From Nocardioides gilvus (GTDB lineage Bacteria > Actinomycetota > Actinomycetes > Propionibacteriales > Nocardioidaceae), in the NCBI RefSeq assembly GCF_003194605.1, contig NZ_QHKY01000004.1, positions 248,001 to 312,000 of the forward strand: a DNA stretch of 64,000 bases, read 5' to 3'. A program made the position numbers and the translations under genes. The notes beneath the pieces were generated by a model. That model ran no database searches, had not been told where the DNA came from, and worked only from the letters and a program-made list of their open reading frames with translations. Shown here in pieces: positions 37,106 through 45,399 of this stretch; within the stretch, counting starts at the first letter, position 1, and each line of letters begins with the position of its first letter.

Positions 37106-37624
37106 TCAGCCCGCGTGACCGGCGAAGAACACCAAGCGGTACTTGCCGATCTGGACCTCGTCACCGTCGGTCAGACTGACGGCGTCGATGCGGTCGCGAT
37201 TGACGTAGGTGCCGTTAAGGCTCCCGACGTCCCGCACGTCGAACTCGCCACCGGTGCGCCGGAACTCGGCGTGGCGACGCGAGACCGTGACGTCGTCGAG
37301 GAAGATCGACGAGTCGGGGTGGCGCCCCACGGTCACCGTGTCGGTGTCGAGCAGGAACCGGCTGCCCGAGCCCGGACCCTTCTGGACGATCAGCAAGGCC
37401 GAGCCGACAGGAAGACCGTCGACCGCTGCAGCATCCACGGCACTCAGGTCGCGGTCCGAGGTCTCGACGCGCTCGACCACCGCATTGATGCTCGTGGTGG
37501 TGTCCGAGGCCTGTCCCTCGCTCCCCGTGGGTGCCGTCTCGGACGAGGCGAGACGAGTCCCGCACTGGGCGCAGAATCGCGCATCGTCGGGGTTGTTCTT
37601 GCCGCAGGCCGTGCAGAACGGCAT
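37106..37624 (-). CDS. garA: FHA-domain protein GarA-like with zinc ribbon
   Basis: A 172-residue protein. The N-terminus has a zinc ribbon (C-T-A-C-G ... C-A-Q-C-G), then a T-T-T-S segment near residue 44 that resembles the phosphorylated threonine pair of GarA, then an FHA domain (G-R-H-P-D-S-S near ~110, S-R-R-H near ~126, G-S-L-N-G-T-Y near 143). In mycobacteria GarA is phosphorylated by PknB/PknG and controls 2-oxoglutarate metabolism. The extra zinc ribbon is absent from M. tuberculosis GarA. GGAGGACAC precedes the ATG. Confidence 0.86.
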   Translation of the reverse strand: MPFCTACGKNNPDDARFCAQCGTRLASSETAPTGSEGQASDTTTSINAVVERVETSDRDLSAVDAAAVDGLPVGSALLIVQKGPGSGSRFLLDTDTVTVGRHPDSSIFLDDVTVSRRHAEFRRTGGEFDVRDVGSLNGTYVNRDRIDAVSLTDGDEVQIGKYRLVFFAGHAG

Positions 37625-37739
37625 GTGTCCTCCGATTCGCAGATGTCCGGCGTCCACCCGGCGGTCAAACCCTCAAGGTAGGACTGAGACCCAAGGTTGC
37701 ACCGAAACTACCAGTCACAGCAACCGCCGGGTCGCTCGA

Positions 37740-38123
37740 TCAAGAAAGAGAAGCCTGGTATCCGGCCGCGTCCAGCAGGCCATCCAGGTCCGAAGCATCC
37801 GTGGGGACGATCTCGAAGAGCCAACCGGCTGCGTACGGGTCGTTGTTGACCAGCTCAGGGGTGGCGTCCAGGGCGTCGTTGGTGGCGACCACTTCCCCGC
37901 TCACCGGCGCATAAATGTCACTGACCGACTTGGTCGACTCCAGCTCTCCACACGTCTCCCCCGCCGTCACGGTCTCCCCCGTCTCGGGGAGCTGGACGTA
38001 GACGATGTCGCCCAAGGCGTCCTGCGCGAAGTCAGTGATCCCGATACGAACCGCACCGGCACTCTCACCGGGGGTGCGGACCCACTCGTGCTCAACCGTG
38101 TACTTCAGGTCTTCGGGGTACAT
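37740..38123 (-). CDS. gcvH: Glycine cleavage system H protein
   Basis: A 127-residue lipoyl carrier protein. H-E-W-V near residue 13, G-I-T-D-F-A-Q-D-A-L-G-D-I near 33 and the lipoylated lysine in E-S-T-K-S-V near 65 are standard. The lipoyl arm shuttles the aminomethyl group from GcvP. AAGGAG precedes the ATG. It lies between garA and the DUF881 genes exactly as in M. tuberculosis. Confidence 0.96.
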   Translation of the reverse strand: MYPEDLKYTVEHEWVRTPGESAGAVRIGITDFAQDALGDIVYVQLPETGETVTAGETCGELESTKSVSDIYAPVSGEVVATNDALDATPELVNNDPYAAGWLFEIVPTDASDLDGLLDAAGYQASLS

Positions 38124-38166
38124 CTCCGGCTCCTTCGATCGAACTGCTCGGACGGTCGGGACGAGG

Positions 38167-39042
38167 TTACTGCCCTTCAGCAGGCTCCGCGAACTCCGCC
38201 GGGGGCAAGTCACGCACGCTCTCGATGTCGACCGACTCGAGCTCCTCGATCGCCACCTCGGCGCCCTCCTTGTTGCGCAGGTTCGACACCGGACCGCTGG
38301 GGAAGGTGACCCCGGAGTGCAGGGTGGAGGCGTCACCGACCACCTTGAGCACGTACGGCGAGCGCAACGGCTGTCCGTCCAGGTGGATGACGTCGTCGAT
38401 CACCGAGAACGAGCTCGAGGCCACCAGCCTGACCGAGCGGTTGAACTCCATCGCCTCAGCCCCCGCGGTACGCAACTCCTGCACCATGTCGAGCAGGGAG
38501 TCGACGCTGACCCGGTCGGAGGTCTCGGTGACCGTGATCCGCAGGCCGGGTCCGGTGACGGGCACCAGGCCCGCCAGGATGTTGAGCGTCTCCAGACGAT
38601 TCTCGGCCTGCTCGATGGCGGTGCGCCGAGCGCTCGTGTCGACCTGCAGGTCGCGGCGGGTCTGCTCGAGCTGGGCGATGTCACGGCGGGCGCGGTCGGA
38701 CGTGCCGGTCAGGCCGTTGAAGATCTCGATGAGGTCTTCCTGACGCCGTCCCTCGTACGTGGTGTCGACATCGTTGCTGCGGACCTGGGTGACGGCAGCA
38801 AAACCGAGCACCGCCATCAGCACACCCACGACTGCCTGGGACCTGGACGGTCGCATGATGGAGTGCTTGATGCGACCGAGCGGGGTGACGGAGTCTGACT
38901 TCGCGGTCTCGTCCGCCTCGGCAGACATGGGGGGCGGTGCGACCTCGGGCTCTGCCGGCGGCTGCTCGGAGTCGACCGGCTTCTCGGAGTCGACCGGCTC
39001 ATCGGGCGCGGCCGGCCTCGGGTCGTCAGGCGTGGAAGACAT
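38167..39042 (-). CDS. DUF881 membrane-anchored protein (Rv1825-like)
   Basis: A 291-residue protein: a cytoplasmic N-terminus with two copies of V-D-S-E-K/Q-P (a tandem 18-bp repeat at 38965-39000), one membrane helix near residues 70-90, a coiled coil (~95-150), and a DUF881 domain. The second DUF881 protein and a small membrane protein lie next to it. This trio is near-universal in gcvH/pgsA-linked actinobacterial loci. The function is unknown; a link to division or envelope is suggested by its spore-former homologues. Confidence 0.88.
   Translation of the reverse strand: MSSTPDDPRPAAPDEPVDSEKPVDSEQPPAEPEVAPPPMSAEADETAKSDSVTPLGRIKHSIMRPSRSQAVVGVLMAVLGFAAVTQVRSNDVDTTYEGRRQEDLIEIFNGLTGTSDRARRDIAQLEQTRRDLQVDTSARRTAIEQAENRLETLNILAGLVPVTGPGLRITVTETSDRVSVDSLLDMVQELRTAGAEAMEFNRSVRLVASSSFSVIDDVIHLDGQPLRSPYVLKVVGDASTLHSGVTFPSGPVSNLRNKEGAEVAIEELESVDIESVRDLPPAEFAEPAEGQ
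38965..39000 (-). repeat. Tandem 18-bp coding repeat
   Basis: Two copies of CTCGGAGTCGACCGGCTT/C in tandem encode the repeated V-D-S-E-K/Q-P near the N-terminus of the DUF881 protein. Confidence 0.7.
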
Positions 39043-39358
39043 GGCGACGGATGGCGGCGGAGTTGGAGAAGATTCGGATCCCGAGGACGACGATCACACC
39101 GGTCTGGAGTTGGGTGCCGACCCCCAACTTGTCTCCGAGGAAGACGATGGCAGCTGCGATCACGACGTTGCTCACGAACGACACCACGAAGACCTTGTCG
39201 TCGAAGATCCCGTCCAGGTAGGCCCGAGCGGCACCGAAGACGGCGTCCAGCGCAGCAACGACTGCGATGGGCAGATAGATCTCGACGCTGGGCGGGACGT
39301 CAGGCTGCAGGAGCAGCCCGGCCACGATGCCCAGAAGCAGTCCGACGGCGGCAATCAC
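39026..39358 (-). CDS. sbp: Small basic protein Sbp-like (DUF1290)
   Basis: A 110-residue membrane protein with three hydrophobic segments and a conserved middle (Y-L-P-I-A-V-V-A-A-L-D-A-V-F-G-A near residue 28-43). It matches the DUF1290/Sbp family (Rv1824 in M. tuberculosis). It overlaps the downstream DUF881 start by 17 bases. Sbp has been linked to the cell division locus in Bacillus. Confidence 0.88.
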   Translation of the reverse strand: MIAAVGLLLGIVAGLLLQPDVPPSVEIYLPIAVVAALDAVFGAARAYLDGIFDDKVFVVSFVSNVVIAAAIVFLGDKLGVGTQLQTGVIVVLGIRIFSNSAAIRRHVFHA

Positions 39359-39384
39359 AGGTGCAACTCCTTGTCCATGGCCAC

Positions 39385-40314
39385 TCAGTCTGCCTTGTCT
39401 GCAGAAACAGCCGAACGCAACGGTCGTACGCGCGCTGCCGGAAGTTCGAGTGTGTCAACATCCTCCAACTGGAAGACGAATCCCAACGTACGCGCCACGC
39501 CGTAGAACAGTGAACCGTTTGCGCTCGCGAGGAGACGCCCCTCAAGTGTGTCCGGGTCGCCGATCCCCTCGACCACGTACGGTGGGTTGAGCGGCCGCAC
39601 GTTGACGTGGATCGCGCTGCCGGAATTCTGGATCGACGACAGCACGGTCAACCGCTGACCATTGATGGAGATGGCCTCGGCACCAGCCGCCCAGAGACCG
39701 TCCACGAGCAGGACGAGGTCTTCGTCGCGGACCTCGGAGTTCGGCCCGCCCCCCGGAGCGTCGTCGACGACGATCCTGAGTCCCGGACCTCGTACGGCCA
39801 GGTAGCCGTTGCGCGCGCCCAGCCGGCTGACGCGGGCGGTCAGGCTGGACTCGCGCTCGCGCAACTCCCGCAGGGCGCCCTCCGAGGCTGCGTTCTCGTC
39901 CCGCAGTGCGCCGGCCCGGTTCTGGAGCTCACGCACCGACTCCTTCTCCAGTTGGATCCGTTCCACGAGACCGGCCTTGCCCAGCGCGCGCACATCGGCC
40001 TGCTGCGAGGTCTGGACGGCTGCCACGGCGATGAGGCTCCCGAGCATGGCCACCACGACGGCAGTGACGATCGCGAGCCGCCTGCCGGTGGTCGGTGCGG
40101 CCGACGTGCCGGCCGCAGCCCGTCGGTCTGCCACGTGCCGGTAGTCCAGATCCAGTGACTGCTGGGTCACCAGGCTCAGCAGGGGCATGGTCACGTGGTC
40201 CGGCAGCCGGGCACGGTCTGCCGCCCCGGTGGGAGGGACCGAGCTCTGCTCTGCGGGCTCGGCGTCGGGCCCGCCAGAGCGTTCGGTCCCGGCCAGGTAC
40301 TCGTCGTGACTCAT
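39385..40314 (-). CDS. DUF881 membrane-anchored protein (Rv1823-like)
   Basis: A 309-residue protein with a ~85-residue charged cytoplasmic N-terminus, one membrane helix (~80-103), a coiled coil, and a DUF881 domain (G-P-G-L-R-I-V-V-D-D-A near 177, A-E-A-I-S-I-N-G-Q-R-L near 213). GGAGG precedes the ATG at 40314, which overlaps the stop of the phosphatidyltransferase gene (ATGA). Confidence 0.88.
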   Translation of the reverse strand: MSHDEYLAGTERSGGPDAEPAEQSSVPPTGAADRARLPDHVTMPLLSLVTQQSLDLDYRHVADRRAAAGTSAAPTTGRRLAIVTAVVVAMLGSLIAVAAVQTSQQADVRALGKAGLVERIQLEKESVRELQNRAGALRDENAASEGALRELRERESSLTARVSRLGARNGYLAVRGPGLRIVVDDAPGGGPNSEVRDEDLVLLVDGLWAAGAEAISINGQRLTVLSSIQNSGSAIHVNVRPLNPPYVVEGIGDPDTLEGRLLASANGSLFYGVARTLGFVFQLEDVDTLELPAARVRPLRSAVSADKAD

Positions 40315-40943
40315 TCTCGGCCTCCGCCCCGAGGCACCCTGACCGTCTGGAGCAGGAGCGTGCGGACCTGCCACGCATAGACCAGGCCGGCCCACCAGTA
40401 GAGGCCGATGCCCCAGCACGCAAAGGCCCAGCCGAAGACGTTCGCCAAGGTCGAGAGGACGCTGTCCCCGCCGCCCAGCAGGAGCAGCGGGAACGCGTAC
40501 AGAAGATTGAAGGTGGCGGCCTTGCCCAGGAAGTGCACGGGCAGGGTGGAGTGCCCACGGGTCCGCAGGAGCGGCACCAGGCCCCACAGCAGCAGGTCGC
40601 GCAGCGGCAGGATGAGCGCCACCCACCACGGCACGATGTCGCGCAGGGCGAGCGCCACCACGACGGCCAGGATGTAGAGCCGATCCGCGATCGGGTCGAG
40701 CAGCGCGCCGAGCTGGGTGCGCTGGTCCAGACGCCGCGCGAGGTAGCCGTCCAACCAGTCGGTCAGACCCGATGCCATCAGGACGACGAAGGCGATGGCG
40801 TCGAGCTCCGGGCCGAGGACCAGCCAGAGGAACAGTGGGATCCCAGCCAGCCTGAGCATGCTCAGGACGTTGGGAGCAGTCCACACGCGTGACTCACGCT
40901 CGCGGATGTCTGCCAAGGCTGCTGCTCCTGATCCTCTGTTCAC
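40311..40943 (-). CDS. pgsA: CDP-alcohol phosphatidyltransferase (PgsA-like)
   Basis: A 210-residue membrane enzyme with the complete CDP-alcohol signature in D-W-L-D-G-Y-L-A-R-R-L-D-Q near residue 60. It is the orthologue of Rv1822 (annotated PgsA2). The likely product is phosphatidylglycerophosphate, but family members differ. The GTG at 40943 has GGAG four to eight bases upstream. It starts a five-gene unit (pgsA-DUF881-sbp-DUF881-gcvH) reading away from the CNNM genes. Confidence 0.86.
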   Translation of the reverse strand: MNRGSGAAALADIRERESRVWTAPNVLSMLRLAGIPLFLWLVLGPELDAIAFVVLMASGLTDWLDGYLARRLDQRTQLGALLDPIADRLYILAVVVALALRDIVPWWVALILPLRDLLLWGLVPLLRTRGHSTLPVHFLGKAATFNLLYAFPLLLLGGGDSVLSTLANVFGWAFACWGIGLYWWAGLVYAWQVRTLLLQTVRVPRGGGRE

Positions 40944-40990
40944 GACGCCGCTCCACGACGACCGGGCCAGCCTACTCAGTCGGCCATGGC

Positions 40991-42040
40991 TCAGACCGTC
41001 TCCTCCTGGTGCGCCGCGTCGCGGATCTCGCCCACCAACTCCTCGAGCACGTCCTCGAGTGTGACCAGACCCAACATCTCGCCGTCGTCGCTGACCACCC
41101 GGCCCATGTGCGCGCCGCGGCGCTGGAGCGCTTCCAGCGCCGTGTGCAGCGGGTCGGTGGGGCGCACGCTGGCGAAGGGTCGGATCCACTTGTCGTCCAC
41201 CACCCGGTGTCGACGCGTCTCGTCGGTCTCCAGCACGTCCTTCACGTGGAGATATCCCAGCAGCGAGCCCCCCTCGCCTCGCACCGGGAAGCGGGAGAAG
41301 CCAGTCGCCGCGCAGACGTCCTCGATCTCCGCCCCGGTGACCCCACGGGTGACCATGGTCAGGTCGTCGGGTGAGAGCAGCACCGAGGCGACCGTCTGTT
41401 CGGTGAAGCCCAGGGCGCCCGAAAGTCGGTCGTACTCGTCCGACTCGATCAGGCCCTCACCGCGTGACTCCTCCACCAAGGCCGCCACCTCCTGACGGGT
41501 GAAGACCGAGTTGACCTCGTCCTTCGGCTCGATGTGCATGGCACGCAGGACCACGTTGGCGCACGCATTGATGAAGAGGATCAGCGGCTTGAGGACGGTG
41601 ACGATCACCATCATCGGCGGCCCGAGCACCAGGGCTGAACGCTCCGGGCCGGCAATGGCCAAGTTCTTCGGGACCATTTCGCCCAGCACGACGTGCAGGT
41701 AGACCACGATGGTCATGGCGATGACGAAGGCGATCGGGTGAACGAACTCCCCGGGCACGTTGAGGGCGGACAGCCCCGGCTCGATGAGGTGCGCCACGGC
41801 GGGCTCCCCCACCGCGCCCAACCCCAGGGAGCAGACCGTGATGCCGAACTGGGCGCCGGCCATCACCACCGAGATCTGCTCCATGGCGCGCAAGGTGGTG
41901 CGCGCCACTGCGGATCCCGCTTCTGCAAGGGGCTCGATCTGGGAGCGGCGAGCCGAGATCAGGGCGAACTCAGCGCCCACGAAGAACGCGTTGAGGGCGA
42001 GGAGCACAACGGCGATCACGACGGCCGTGAGGTCGCTCAT
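40991..42040 (-). CDS. CNNM/HlyC family transporter, short form (Rv1841c-like)
   Basis: A 349-residue protein: DUF21 (CNNM) membrane domain with four hydrophobic segments up to ~145, then a CBS pair (to ~345) with L-V-T-L-E-D-V-L-E-E-L-V-G-E-I near the end. The CorC/HlyC C-terminal domain is missing. This matches the shorter of the mycobacterial pair (Rv1841c). The family is linked to Mg2+ or Co2+ homeostasis. The start overlaps the stop of the longer gene (ATGA). Confidence 0.9.
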   Translation of the reverse strand: MSDLTAVVIAVVLLALNAFFVGAEFALISARRSQIEPLAEAGSAVARTTLRAMEQISVVMAGAQFGITVCSLGLGAVGEPAVAHLIEPGLSALNVPGEFVHPIAFVIAMTIVVYLHVVLGEMVPKNLAIAGPERSALVLGPPMMVIVTVLKPLILFINACANVVLRAMHIEPKDEVNSVFTRQEVAALVEESRGEGLIESDEYDRLSGALGFTEQTVASVLLSPDDLTMVTRGVTGAEIEDVCAATGFSRFPVRGEGGSLLGYLHVKDVLETDETRRHRVVDDKWIRPFASVRPTDPLHTALEALQRRGAHMGRVVSDDGEMLGLVTLEDVLEELVGEIRDAAHQEETV

Positions 42041-43461
42041 GCTTTCACCCCTACCCGACGGTCATGCCCTACCCGACGGTCATGCCCTGCCCGGCTGTCA
42101 TGCCCTGCCCGGCTGTCACGCTCTGCCGCAGGTACGGGCGGCGCCAGGACCAGTCGATCGATCCGTCGACCGTCCATCCGCTCGACCAGCACATGCATCA
42201 CGTGGGTCTGGCTCTGGCCCTGACCATCGCGTACGGGCACCTCGATCTCCACCTCGTCCCCAGCCTGCGCAAGGCGACCGAGGACCTTGACGACGAGTCC
42301 GGCCACCGTGTCGTAGTGCTCGTGCTCGGGGAGCATCCACCCGGTCAGGTCCTCGACCTCGTCTGGGCGGAGCAGGCCGGAGACCGACCAGGTGCCGTTG
42401 CGACGTTGCCGGGCGCGCTCACCCCAACGGTCGTGCTCGTCGGCGATGTCACCGACGATCTCCTCGACGACGTCCTCCAACGTGACGATTCCCGCCTGGC
42501 CGCCGTATTCGTCGATGACCACGGCCATCTGGAAGCCGTCCTGACGCAACAGGGCCAGCAGGGGGTCGAGTCGCAGCGAGTCCGGCACGACGGTCGGCCG
42601 GACCATGATCCGGCGTACGCGAGTGGTGGCGCGCTCGTGCACCGGAACCGCCACCGCGTGCTTGACGTGGACCGTGCCGACCACGACGCCCTCGTTGTCG
42701 AGCACCGGGAAGCGTGAGTGTCCGCTCTGGCGGGCCAGTTCGATGACTGCGGCGGCGCGTTCGGACTCGGTGAGGCTGCTGGTGCGCACCCGAGGCGTCA
42801 TGATCTCGCCGGCCGTACGGGTGCCGAACTCGACGGAGCGCTCCATCAGGTCGGCGGTCTCCGGATCCAGGGTCCCAGAGACTGCGGACCGCTGCACCAG
42901 GGAGGCGAGCTCACTGCTGCTGCGCGCGGAGCGCAACTCTTCCTGCGGTTCCACCCCCAGACGCCGCACGATCGAGTTCGCGGAGTTGTTCAGGCCCCGG
43001 ATCGGCCACGCCATGATCTTGGTGAAGCCGCGCTGGAACCGTTGCGTGGCCCGGGCCGTCGCCATCGGGACCGAGAGTGCCAGGTTCTTGGGGACCAACT
43101 CGCCGATCAGCATGGTGAAGAAGGTGGCCAGCGTCAGCCCGATGCCGATCGAGATCGGCGTCACGGCAGACTCGTGGACACCGGCCCAGGCCAAGGGGCC
43201 GTCGACCAGCTGGGCGATGGCCGGCTCGGCCAGGAAGCCGATCGCCAGGTTCGTGATCGTGATCCCGACCTGGGCGCCGGAGAGCTGCGTGGAGAGGCTT
43301 CGCAGTGCGCTCTGCACGCCCTGGGCGCCGGCATCACCCTCCGCCGCTGCCCGGTCGACCGTGGCACGGTCCACAGTGACCAGCGAGAACTCGGCGGCGA
43401 CGAACATGCCACACGCCAACATGAGCAGCAACGAGGCGCCCAACAGCATCAGCTCGGTCAT
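42037..43461 (-). CDS. CNNM/HlyC family transporter, long form (Rv1842c-like)
   Basis: A 474-residue protein: DUF21 membrane domain, two CBS motifs (M-T-P-R-V near 228; V-V-I-D-E-Y-G-G-Q-A-G-I-V near 315), and the CorC/HlyC C-terminal domain. The last ~26 residues are four copies of a six-residue repeat [S/R-R-A/V-G-H-D] that is low-complexity and basic. The family exports or senses divalent cations. Confidence 0.9.
   Translation of the reverse strand: MTELMLLGASLLLMLACGMFVAAEFSLVTVDRATVDRAAAEGDAGAQGVQSALRSLSTQLSGAQVGITITNLAIGFLAEPAIAQLVDGPLAWAGVHESAVTPISIGIGLTLATFFTMLIGELVPKNLALSVPMATARATQRFQRGFTKIMAWPIRGLNNSANSIVRRLGVEPQEELRSARSSSELASLVQRSAVSGTLDPETADLMERSVEFGTRTAGEIMTPRVRTSSLTESERAAAVIELARQSGHSRFPVLDNEGVVVGTVHVKHAVAVPVHERATTRVRRIMVRPTVVPDSLRLDPLLALLRQDGFQMAVVIDEYGGQAGIVTLEDVVEEIVGDIADEHDRWGERARQRRNGTWSVSGLLRPDEVEDLTGWMLPEHEHYDTVAGLVVKVLGRLAQAGDEVEIEVPVRDGQGQSQTHVMHVLVERMDGRRIDRLVLAPPVPAAERDSRAGHDSRAGHDRRVGHDRRVGVKA
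42051..42122 (-). repeat. Four tandem 18-bp repeats at the 3' end of the long CNNM gene
   Basis: CTACCCGACGGTCATGCC occurs twice and CTGCCCGGCTGTCATGCC-type units twice, in phase with codons. They encode the repeated R-A/V-G-H-D tail. Confidence 0.85.
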
Positions 43462-43593
43462 CGGCTGACGTCCGGCGCGTGGGGGAAGTCGGAGGTGCGG
43501 AGGGGATGGCTACTTTGCGGGCCGTCCATTGCGTACAGGAAGTCCTTCGGAACTCGACGACGTGTGCGGGCCACTCTAGCCCGGTCCGTGGCG

Positions 43594-44310
43594 TCAGCCC
43601 ACTGCTGCTTCCTCCGCGTGCAGGAAGAGTCCGAGCGCAGCGGCGACCTCGTCGGTGGAGACCTCCGGCAGCACGTCCTCGGGGCGAGCGACCGAGACCC
43701 AGCCCACGCCACGCTCGAGCCGGCGCACGACCTTCGCCGGCGAGCCGACAGCGACACAGTGGTCATCGATCCGGCCCCGCACCACGGATCCGGCGCCGAT
43801 CACCACGTTTCGACCGATACTGGTGCCCGGCAGGATCACTGCCCCCCGGCCCACCCACGATCCGGCTCCGATCTCGACGGGGTCGTGCTTGCCGAACTGC
43901 AGACCGATCGGCACGTCAGGGTCCTGGTAGCCGTGGTTGGCATCCGAGATGTAGACGTCCTGGCCGAACCAGACGTCGTCGCCGATGACCACGGACTCGT
44001 GGGCCGTGATCGTGGCGCGCGCGCCGACCACGCATCGCGCACCGATCACCAGCCCGCGCTCGGGGGCGTTCGGGTCGTCGGGGCCGTAGCCGACGCCCAG
44101 CGAGCACGCCCGCCCGATCATCGTGCCCTCACCGATGTGCATGGAGCGGGTACCGAAGAGGGACATGGGCGGAAAGGCGATGCAGCTCCCCGAGCCCAGG
44201 GTGCCGAACTCGTCCCCCAGGGCCGTCCCCGGAGCGATCGCTCCCGCACGCTCGATCCATCGGTGCGCGGTGTGCAGAACTGCGGCGACCAGTCGCTGGC
44301 GTGGTTTCAC
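43594..44310 (-). CDS. Left-handed beta-helix (hexapeptide) acyltransferase
   Basis: A 238-residue protein with repeated [LIV]-G-x4 hexapeptides through residues ~55-190 (for example I-G-A-R-C-V, I-G-D-D-V-W, I-G-R-N-V-V-I-G-A-G-S-V-V). N-H-G-Y near residue 128 carries a likely catalytic histidine. The family transfers acetyl or other acyl groups to sugars or antibiotics. The target is unknown. It stands alone, upstream of the DUF2236 gene on the same strand. Confidence 0.84.
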   Translation of the reverse strand: MKPRQRLVAAVLHTAHRWIERAGAIAPGTALGDEFGTLGSGSCIAFPPMSLFGTRSMHIGEGTMIGRACSLGVGYGPDDPNAPERGLVIGARCVVGARATITAHESVVIGDDVWFGQDVYISDANHGYQDPDVPIGLQFGKHDPVEIGAGSWVGRGAVILPGTSIGRNVVIGAGSVVRGRIDDHCVAVGSPAKVVRRLERGVGWVSVARPEDVLPEVSTDEVAAALGLFLHAEEAAVG

Positions 44311-44365
44311 GCGGCGGACCCTACCCGCGCTCCCTGCGGGTGTCCGGAGAGTGCTGACATCCCCG

Positions 44366-44425
44366 CTGTGACGTTCAGCGCTGTGACGTTCAGGTCTGTG
44401 ACGTTCAGGTCTGTGACGTTCGGAT
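44366..44425 (-). repeat. Four tandem 15-bp repeats across the end of the DUF2236 gene
   Basis: Units CTGTGACGTTCAG(G/C)(T/G) repeat four times; the last two bases vary. Two units encode the last codons of the DUF2236 gene, whose stop is at 44405-44407, and the rest lie downstream. They cannot form a CRISPR because there are no spacers. Confidence 0.85.
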
Positions 44426-45292
44426 CTGGGGCAGCACGATGGTCTGTCCCCCGTCGGCCAGGATCTTGGCCTCGGTGGCGGTCACGATGCGGAAGAGTCG
44501 CGTGTTGCGTCCCAGACGTACGCGGTCCGGCACGACCCGGAGCAGCGTGCGGACGATGCCGGTCAGGACCCGGTGCAGCAACGCGTGGGCGGGTGTCCAG
44601 CGCAGACCGAAGGCCCTCCGCACGCGATCGGGCAACAGGCCCACAACCACCAGGTTGGTGCCGCGTGAGCCGATCCGTAGGCGTCCGGGAACAGGCATGT
44701 CGGTGGCGATCGCACGACCCACGACCCGGGCCTCGTCGGTCACGTGGAACTCCGGTCCGTTCAACTTGCCCGCCAGCCACTCGTCGAAGTCCTCCACCGT
44801 GGCAGGCGCCACCGATCGCGGCATCCCGAACAGCTCTCCGAAGCGGATCCAGTCCTGCCACAACTCCTCCCGCTCCTGCGGTGAGAGAGGGCGCACGAGA
44901 GCCTCGAAGCAGACACGGGAGGAGTCGGCGAGCACGGCCATGGTCCAGAGCATGAGTTCAGGGTCGAAGGCGTCGTAGCGGGTGCCGGCCGGGAACGGCC
45001 CTTCGTCGCGCGGCAACTCCCCCTTGACGTGGGAGTGCATCCTCCGCACCTTCGCGAGCACGCGGTCGGCCTCGTCACGATCTCCGAAGAAGATGGACTC
45101 GAAGTCTTCTGCCGTGGCCGAGAGTCGGGCGAACGGCCTCTCCTTGGCCAGCGTCGAGGAGCTCGTCCCGACGTAGGGCACGGGCGAGGTGGCGCCGAGG
45201 ATCAACGCGCGCTGTCCGTACGTCTGTCCCACGGCACGGTGCGCCTGCACGCTGCGCAGCAACGAACCCTCGGGGAAGTAGCCGTCGGCCAT
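44405..45292 (-). CDS. DUF2236/MpaB-family oxygenase-like protein
   Basis: A 295-residue protein with the DUF2236 pattern: R-A-V-G-Q-T-Y-G-Q-R-A-L near residue 21-30, F-F-G-D-R-D-E-A near 67, R-R-M-H-S-H near 83 and L-W-T-M-A-V-L near 114. MpaB/latex-clearing-protein relatives bind heme or act on lipids, but the family's function is varied. It is divergent from the NYC1-like SDR gene and may belong to the catabolic cluster. Direct evidence for its chemistry is lacking. Confidence 0.82.
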   Translation of the reverse strand: MADGYFPEGSLLRSVQAHRAVGQTYGQRALILGATSPVPYVGTSSSTLAKERPFARLSATAEDFESIFFGDRDEADRVLAKVRRMHSHVKGELPRDEGPFPAGTRYDAFDPELMLWTMAVLADSSRVCFEALVRPLSPQEREELWQDWIRFGELFGMPRSVAPATVEDFDEWLAGKLNGPEFHVTDEARVVGRAIATDMPVPGRLRIGSRGTNLVVVGLLPDRVRRAFGLRWTPAHALLHRVLTGIVRTLLRVVPDRVRLGRNTRLFRIVTATEAKILADGGQTIVLPQIRTSQT

Positions 45293-45353
45293 CGCAAGCT
45301 CCTCTGTGTGGCGGAAATTTCAGGCTAGCCCGTGGACGTAAGGGCGACGAATG

Positions 45354-45373
45354 TGGTGTCTACACCATATATT
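45354..45373 (+). promoter_or_regulatory. Operator palindrome and -10 element upstream of the NYC1-like SDR
   Basis: TGGTGTCTACACCA (45354-45367) is a 6+6-bp inverted repeat that abuts TATATT (45368-45373), a likely -10. AGGAGG precedes the ATG. A repressor bound here would overlap the promoter. The region also serves the divergent DUF2236 gene. Confidence 0.6.
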
Positions 45374-45399
45374 TCCTGTATTCCATCTCAGGAGGACAC

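Noticed and set aside
44366..44425. Tandem repeats as a CRISPR array
   Set aside because: Repeats are contiguous with no spacers and no cas genes are present.
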